From: CAYQMF01 sp964418595
GTDB taxonomy: Bacteria > Planctomycetota > UBA1135 > UBA2386
Length of the DNA: 64,000 nucleotides
Direction: 5' to 3'
Assembly: GCA_964418595.1 (NCBI GenBank)
Contig: CAYQMF010000014.1
Span: forward strand, 12,730-76,729
The notes under the pieces were generated by a model, which did not search any database, was not told the DNA's origin, and worked only from the letters and a program-made list of their open reading frames with translations. The translations under genes and the position numbers were made by a program. This document shows, one piece after another, positions 59,103 through 64,000 of the stretch (positions are counted from its first letter, which is position 1; each line of letters begins with the position of its first letter).

Positions 59103-59793
59103 GGCGCATCACCAGGTAGCCGAGCGCGGCAGCGACGGCCAGCGCCAGCAGCAGCATCACGAACCGGCGACCGCCGCTCATCTGGGCCAGGTCGTCGACC
59201 AACGCGCCGCCTCCCTCGCGCTTGTGGAACTGCAGGACGCCGCGTTCGCGGCGCGGCGGCGGCGTGCCGGGGCGACCGGGCGCGGCCGTGGGACGAGTCG
59301 GCTGAGCGCGGACCTGCACGACCTCGTCGAGGAACTCGAGGGTCTCCACGACGGGAGGCGGCGGCGGCGCCGGCTTCTGGGCCGGCTTCTGGGCTGGCTT
59401 CTGGGCTGGCGCGACCCGCGGCGCACGAGGAGGTTGCGGCTCGGGCGCTGGCGGCGCAGGCGCCGGTTCGGGGTCGTCGAAGGTGATCTCGTCGGTCACC
59501 GGATCGCTGGCGCGCCCGATCTGCTCGCGGAACGTGATCAGCGTGGCGCCGATCTGGATCGCGTCACCCTCGCGCAGCACGCGACGCTTCACCGGCTTGC
59601 CGTTGAGGAGCGTGCCGTTGCTGCTGTTCAGATCCTCGATCTCCACCACTGCGCCTTCGACGTGCAGGGTCGCGTGCCGGCGCGAGGCCTTCGTGTCGTC
59701 GATGACGACGTCGCAGGACGCGACGCGGCCGAGCGTGAGACCGTCGCGCACTTCGAGCTGCCGACCGTCGGTAAGGATGAGGAAGCCGGTCAT
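59092..59793 (-). CDS. FHA-domain membrane protein
   Basis: A 233-residue protein. Residues ~1-95 are a forkhead-associated domain (DGLTLGRVASCDVVIDDTKA, SRRHATLHV, DLNSSNGTLLNGKPV), which binds phosphothreonine. A Pro/Ala-rich linker with three QKPA repeats follows, then a C-terminal membrane helix (FVMLLLALAVAAALGYLVM). It probably reads the output of Hanks-type kinases such as the one at 15376; that link is inference. ATG at 59793 with a TATCCT box 14 bp upstream. Confidence 0.85.
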   Translation of the reverse strand: MTGFLILTDGRQLEVRDGLTLGRVASCDVVIDDTKASRRHATLHVEGAVVEIEDLNSSNGTLLNGKPVKRRVLREGDAIQIGATLITFREQIGRASDPVTDEITFDDPEPAPAPPAPEPQPPRAPRVAPAQKPAQKPAQKPAPPPPPVVETLEFLDEVVQVRAQPTRPTAAPGRPGTPPPRRERGVLQFHKREGGGALVDDLAQMSGGRRFVMLLLALAVAAALGYLVMRLTQ

Positions 59794-59807
59794 CGTCGCG
59801 CGGGCGG

Positions 59808-59813
59808 AGGATA
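59808..59813 (-). promoter_or_regulatory. TANNNT -10-like box of the FHA gene
   Basis: TGCTATCCT on the minus strand, 14 bp before the ATG at 59793, in the 86-bp gap shared with the divergent ABC gene. Confidence 0.35.
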
Positions 59814-59879
59814 GCATCCTCGCCGCGCGACCCGGCGACCCCTGCGCCGGAGAATGCGACCACGCACCTGCAAACGACC

Positions 59880-60719
59880 TTGGCGGCCACGCTCGAAGCA
59901 AGCGACCTCACGGTGGTCTACCGCAGCTTCGGCGCCCGACCGGTGCCTGCGCTGAACGGCGTGTCGTTCCGCGCCGAGGCCGGCGAGATCCTCGGCATCC
60001 TCGGCCCCAACGGCTCCGGCAAGAGCACCCTCTTCGCCGTGCTCGCGGGCAGCCTCCTGCCGACCTCCGGCCACGTCCGCGTGCTCGGGTGCGACCCGAC
60101 CGACCCCGCACTGCTCACGCGGGTCGGGTTCCAGCCGGAGGGACCACTGCCGTTCCGCGACGCGTCGCCGCGCGCGTTCCTGCGCCGCTTCGTGGATCTG
60201 TTCGGATTGCCGGCGCGGGAAGGACGCGCGCGCGCCGACGAACTCCTCGAGCGCCTGGGCCTCGCGGCAGTCGCAACCAGCCGCGCCGTGGCGCGCTTGA
60301 GCACCGGCATGGCTCGCCGGCTGGCGCTGGCAGCCGCGCTCCTGCCGCAACCGGAGCTGCTCCTCCTCGACGAGCCCACCGCCGGCCTCGATCCCGATGG
60401 CTCGCTGCTCGTGATGGACATCCTGCGCACGCACGCCGCCGCTGGCGGCACGGTCCTGCTCGCCTCGCACCACCTGCTCGAGATCGAAGACCTCTGCGCG
60501 CGCGTGCTGTTCCTCGACGGCGGGCGGCTGTGCGCGGCGGGCACGCTGCAGGAGCTGCTCGGCACCGACGAGATCCGTCTCACCGTCGCCGGCCTGTCAC
60601 CCGCGGGGATCGAGCGGGTCGAACACGCCGTGGTCGAGGCCGGGGGTCGCGTGGTCGAGTGCGAACCGCGCCGCGAACACCTGTTCGCCTGGTTCCGTCG
60701 CCAACGGCATCGCCCATGA
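59880..60719 (+). CDS. ABC transporter ATP-binding protein
   Basis: A 279-residue ABC ATPase. Motifs are Walker A LGPNGSGKSTLFAVLAG, Q-loop VGFQPEGPLPF, signature LSTGMARRLALAAALL, Walker B LLLLDEPTAGLDPDG, and switch histidine LASHHLLEIEDL. Its type fits ABC-2 exporters. A ~50-residue C-terminal extension follows. The start codon seems to be TTG at 59880; the ATG at 59854 is out of frame. The stop overlaps the permease start (ATGA), so the two form one transporter. Confidence 0.9.
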   Translation: MAATLEASDLTVVYRSFGARPVPALNGVSFRAEAGEILGILGPNGSGKSTLFAVLAGSLLPTSGHVRVLGCDPTDPALLTRVGFQPEGPLPFRDASPRAFLRRFVDLFGLPAREGRARADELLERLGLAAVATSRAVARLSTGMARRLALAAALLPQPELLLLDEPTAGLDPDGSLLVMDILRTHAAAGGTVLLASHHLLEIEDLCARVLFLDGGRLCAAGTLQELLGTDEIRLTVAGLSPAGIERVEHAVVEAGGRVVECEPRREHLFAWFRRQRHRP

Positions 60720-61777
60720 GCGGCACGCTGCGCGACGTCGCCCTGGTGGTGCTGCGGCGCGCGGCCGTCGTCGGTTCGCTGGCCTTCGTGCCGACCGCCT
60801 TGGCGGTGAGCCTGGCGGTGCCGCCGCCGGGCGCGGGCCCCAGCGCATCGGGTCCGCTCCTGACGTGGCTGCTCCTGCCCGCGGCTACGGTGGCGGTTAC
60901 CGCGCTGCTCGCGGCGCTCGACCGCTGGCCGCTGTTCGGGCGCGACCTCGACGGCGCCCGGTTCGTGCGTCGCAGCCACTGGACACTCCTCGACGGCTGC
61001 GGCCTCGCGAGCCTCGGTGCACTGGTCGCGCTCGTGCCGTTGCTCGCGGCGACAGGCCTCGGCTTTGCCGGCCTCACCGCGTGGCTGGCGCCGGATGCGC
61101 CGACCCCGCGCTCCTGGTCGGCGCTGCAGAGTGCGGCCGGCGGGCAGATCCTCGACCGCACCCATGCTTCGCTGACGCTGACCCACGCTGGCGATGCGGT
61201 CTGCGACGCGCTTCGCCTCAACCCGATCGCCGTGTCCCGCGACGGCGTCTGGTCCCCCACCGGACTCGTGATCGCGCTCGACGGCGTGCCCCTGCCGAAC
61301 GAAGTCACCGTGGCCGGCAACCGGGATCGCCTCGACCTCCCCGTCGTGCCACCGCGCCGCGTACGCGAGGTCGTCCTCACGCGTCAGGGCGAATCGGCGA
61401 TCGCGCTCGTGTTCCCGCCGCGCGCCGCGGAGCTGCGCCACGCCGTCGCGGCGTCACACGCCGTGAACCTCGTGTTCGCTGCCCTCGCGTTCACGATCCC
61501 CGCCGCCCTCGCCCTCGCCGTCGCCTGCCTCGGCCGTCGCGTGCTCGCGGCGCGGGTCCAGGGTGGCGTTGCGCTGGGCGTGTTCGTGCTCCTGCTGCTG
61601 ATGGAGACCGGACCGCACGGCATCGCGCTGCGCGCCTGCGCCGCCGGACGCGCGGTGGCGAGCGAACCTTGGGCGAGCACGCTCGTGCTCCCGGCCGCAC
61701 TGGCAACTATCCTCTTCGCCGTCGCCATGCTGCCGTTCCTCCTCGACCGACGCCGCCGCGCGTCCACGGTGCACTGA
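60716..61777 (+). CDS. ABC transporter permease-like membrane protein
   Basis: A 353-residue membrane protein coupled to the ATPase gene by a 4-bp overlap. Three or four hydrophobic segments lie in the first ~140 residues, then a ~110-residue soluble loop (LTLTHAGDAVCDALRLNPIA, VPPRRVREVVLTRQ), then three more helices. This layout, with one large external domain, fits an export permease. The substrate is unknown. Confidence 0.65.
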   Translation: MSGTLRDVALVVLRRAAVVGSLAFVPTALAVSLAVPPPGAGPSASGPLLTWLLLPAATVAVTALLAALDRWPLFGRDLDGARFVRRSHWTLLDGCGLASLGALVALVPLLAATGLGFAGLTAWLAPDAPTPRSWSALQSAAGGQILDRTHASLTLTHAGDAVCDALRLNPIAVSRDGVWSPTGLVIALDGVPLPNEVTVAGNRDRLDLPVVPPRRVREVVLTRQGESAIALVFPPRAAELRHAVAASHAVNLVFAALAFTIPAALALAVACLGRRVLAARVQGGVALGVFVLLLLMETGPHGIALRACAAGRAVASEPWASTLVLPAALATILFAVAMLPFLLDRRRRASTVH

Positions 61778-61781
61778 GGCG

Positions 61782-62600
61782 ATGCTGCTCGCATCGAAGA
61801 CCCTCGCGGCGCGCAGCGCCACCGCCTGGTTCCTCCTCGCCGCCGGCCTCTACGCGACGGCGACCGCGATCCGCCCGGAAGGCCCAGCGATCGGGCTCGA
61901 GCCGCTGCGCGCGGTGGCGCGGCCGCTGGCGTTGCCGTTCCTGTGGCGGAGCCTGCGGCACGCGCAGCACCACGAAGACCCCGGCGCGCTGGCCGCGCGC
62001 GGCCAGCAGCTCCTGACCATGCTGCCGATGTGGACGGACGGCCACATCTTGTTCGCCGGCGAGCTGGCGATGGCGGCGTCACAACGCGCCGGCGACGCCG
62101 ACGCCGCCCTCGACCGCCTGCTCGCCTCGTTCGCGATGTTGGAGGCGGCCACCGCCGCCCGCCCCACGGAGGCCGTGCGGTACCTGGCCGCGATGGCGAG
62201 CTTCGCGGCGATCCGGGGTCGCCAGGACCCTGAGCTGTCCGCCCGCGCGCTCGCACGCCTCGGCGCCGACCCGAGCGCGCTCGCCGACGCGTACCTCGCC
62301 CGCGCCGAACAGCTCACGCCCGGCGCGGGCGTGCGCGACCAGCGGACCTTCCTGCTGTCGTCGGTGATCGCGGGCGCCATCCGCACCGGTGACGTCGCGC
62401 GCGCCCGCGAGACGATCGCCACGATGCTCGAACGGCTCGACCGGACCGACGACCGCGACCTCGCCACCCGCTACGCCGCTGCGCTGCGGCGCGTCGACGA
62501 CTTCCTCGCCGGCAGCCCGTCCGTGGCGCTGGCCGACCTCGTGCGCGATCCCCTGCTCGACGAGATCGCCCACGCGCTCGCCTCCCGCCCCGTGCGCTGA
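61782..62600 (+). CDS. Helical-repeat protein of unknown function
   Basis: A 272-residue protein with one N-terminal hydrophobic helix (ATAWFLLAAGLYATATAI). The Ala/Leu/Arg-rich helices that follow resemble TPR-like repeats (GDADAALDRLLASFAMLEAA, GDVARARETIATMLERLDRT). It lies 4 bp after the permease gene, and its stop overlaps the DedA ATG by one base (TGATG). It may be an accessory subunit of the transporter, but no family is recognised. Confidence 0.55.
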   Translation: MLLASKTLAARSATAWFLLAAGLYATATAIRPEGPAIGLEPLRAVARPLALPFLWRSLRHAQHHEDPGALAARGQQLLTMLPMWTDGHILFAGELAMAASQRAGDADAALDRLLASFAMLEAATAARPTEAVRYLAAMASFAAIRGRQDPELSARALARLGADPSALADAYLARAEQLTPGAGVRDQRTFLLSSVIAGAIRTGDVARARETIATMLERLDRTDDRDLATRYAAALRRVDDFLAGSPSVALADLVRDPLLDEIAHALASRPVR

Positions 62601-63304
62601 TGTTCGACTGGCTGGTAGACACCTTCGCGCGCTGGCCCTACCTGGGCATCGCCCTGGTCTTCCTGCTGTGCGGGCTCGGGTTGCCGCTGCCGGAGGAACT
62701 GGTGCTGGTCACCGCGGGCTACTTCAGCTTCAAGGGCCTCGCCCACGTCGGCTGGATGATGGCGACCTGCGCCACCGCGATCCTCGTCGGTGACCTCGCG
62801 CCGTTCACCCTCGGTCGGCTGGTCGGTCCGCGCCTGCTGCGCCTGCGTCCGTTGCGCGCGGTCTTCAACCGTCGCCGGCTGGCGAAGTTCGACGGCTGGT
62901 TCCGACGGCGCGGCGACCTCGTGATCTTCTTCGCGCGCTTCGTGCCCGGAATCCGCGTCGTCGCCTACTTCACCGCCGGCACGATGCGGATGCGGATCTG
63001 GCGCTTCCTCGTCCTCGACGTGGCTGGCGTGGCGCTCGTCTGCCCGCCGTTGGTCTGGGTCGGCTACCACTTCGGCGCCGTCATCGACGACGCCATCCTG
63101 CGCATCCAGCAGGTGGAGCGCGGCCTGCTGTGGACCGTGATCCTCACGCTCGCGATCGGTGGCGCGCTGTACTGGTGGCGACGACGGCGGAAGCTGCGCG
63201 ACGTCGCGCGCGCGCCCGCGGAGACGTACGTGCAACCCTCCGTGCCGGCGACCGAAGACATCCGTGCCGACGATCCGGTGCCACCGGCCCCGGGCGCAAG
63301 CTGA
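62600..63304 (+). CDS. DedA-family membrane protein
   Basis: A 234-residue DedA/SNARE-associated (VTT) protein, a family that flips phospholipids or undecaprenyl phosphate. Marks are GLGLPLPEELVLVTAGYFSF and the core FFARFVPGIRVVAYFTAGTM with the conserved arginine, plus four to five hydrophobic helices. The ~45-residue C-terminal tail is polar and basic. The ATG overlaps the preceding stop by one base (TGATG), so it closes the ABC transporter operon. Confidence 0.88.
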   Translation: MFDWLVDTFARWPYLGIALVFLLCGLGLPLPEELVLVTAGYFSFKGLAHVGWMMATCATAILVGDLAPFTLGRLVGPRLLRLRPLRAVFNRRRLAKFDGWFRRRGDLVIFFARFVPGIRVVAYFTAGTMRMRIWRFLVLDVAGVALVCPPLVWVGYHFGAVIDDAILRIQQVERGLLWTVILTLAIGGALYWWRRRRKLRDVARAPAETYVQPSVPATEDIRADDPVPPAPGAS

Positions 63305-63322
63305 CCGCAGGACCCCTTCTTC

Positions 63323-63351
63323 TTGTTGGGGGTGCGCGGGCTCGCTATGGT
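63323..63351 (+). promoter_or_regulatory. Sigma-70-type promoter of hppA
   Basis: TTGTTG (63323-63328), 17 bp spacing, TATGGT (63346-63351). It is the only place in the window where I see both boxes at standard spacing. Transcription would start about 60 bp before the ATG at 63421. Confidence 0.5.
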
Positions 63352-63420
63352 TCCCGCCCCTCATTCTGCGGACCCGTTCGCTGCGCCTCGTCGCGGCCCG
63401 TCTCCTCGCGCCCCACAGCC

Positions 63421-64000
<580 letters not shown>

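Overview
The window is a dense, very GC-rich bacterial chromosome segment. It has about 55 protein genes, no rRNA, tRNA or CRISPR array that I can see, and no gene-free stretch over 300 bp (the longest gaps are 53774-54043 and 31163-31422). The mix of families points to a planctomycete-like bacterium: a DUF1080 sugar hydrolase beside a secreted FAD oxidoreductase, a Ser/Thr kinase fused to a formylglycine-generating-enzyme (FGE) domain next to an ECF sigma factor, large secreted proteins of unknown function, a membrane pyrophosphatase, and many starts without a Shine-Dalgarno site. This taxonomic call is inference from gene content.

Layout. 1-5.6 kb (minus): a GABA/succinate-semialdehyde pair (gabT truncated by the edge and apparently frameshifted, then gabD), a membrane protein with a DnaJ-like zinc finger, and a ClC chloride channel split in two by a CTAGCTAG stop cluster. 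5.6-11 kb: three large GT-C type membrane glycosyltransferases. 11-15.2 kb: secreted FAD oxidoreductase, DUF1080 hydrolase, and a LysM/peptidoglycan-binding protein paired with a VgrG-tail-like protein. 15.4-20.9 kb: kinase-FGE, giant secreted protein, ECF sigma factor. 20.9-30.1 kb: addB-addA, then a FIST sensor, an ABC-2 type permease and small ORFs. 30.1-34.1 kb: RluA-type pseudouridine synthase, a duplicated structured element, rpsU, and divergent recD2.

34-48 kb: a secreted protein interrupted by an in-frame TGA, a TlpA-like protein lacking its second cysteine, a lipoprotein, an M3 peptidase, a DUF72-membrane protein-rarA-trmH block, gluQ, rsgA, a DUF2752 protein and folC. 47-55.6 kb: esterase, Nudix, AhpD-like protein, aroB, an HD phosphohydrolase and a secreted carboxypeptidase-regulatory-like protein. 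55.7-64 kb: three overlapping glycosyltransferases, an FHA protein, an ABC ATPase-permease pair with a helical protein and a DedA protein, then the start of hppA.

The most notable non-coding signals are: (i) TANNNT hexamers 6-18 nt upstream of about a dozen start codons, suggesting widespread leaderless or near-leaderless transcription; (ii) a 102-nt two-hairpin element duplicated in tandem directly after the rpsU stop codon; and (iii) a 46-nt conserved leader found twice at identical distance from an ATG (11050-11095 and 13010-13055).
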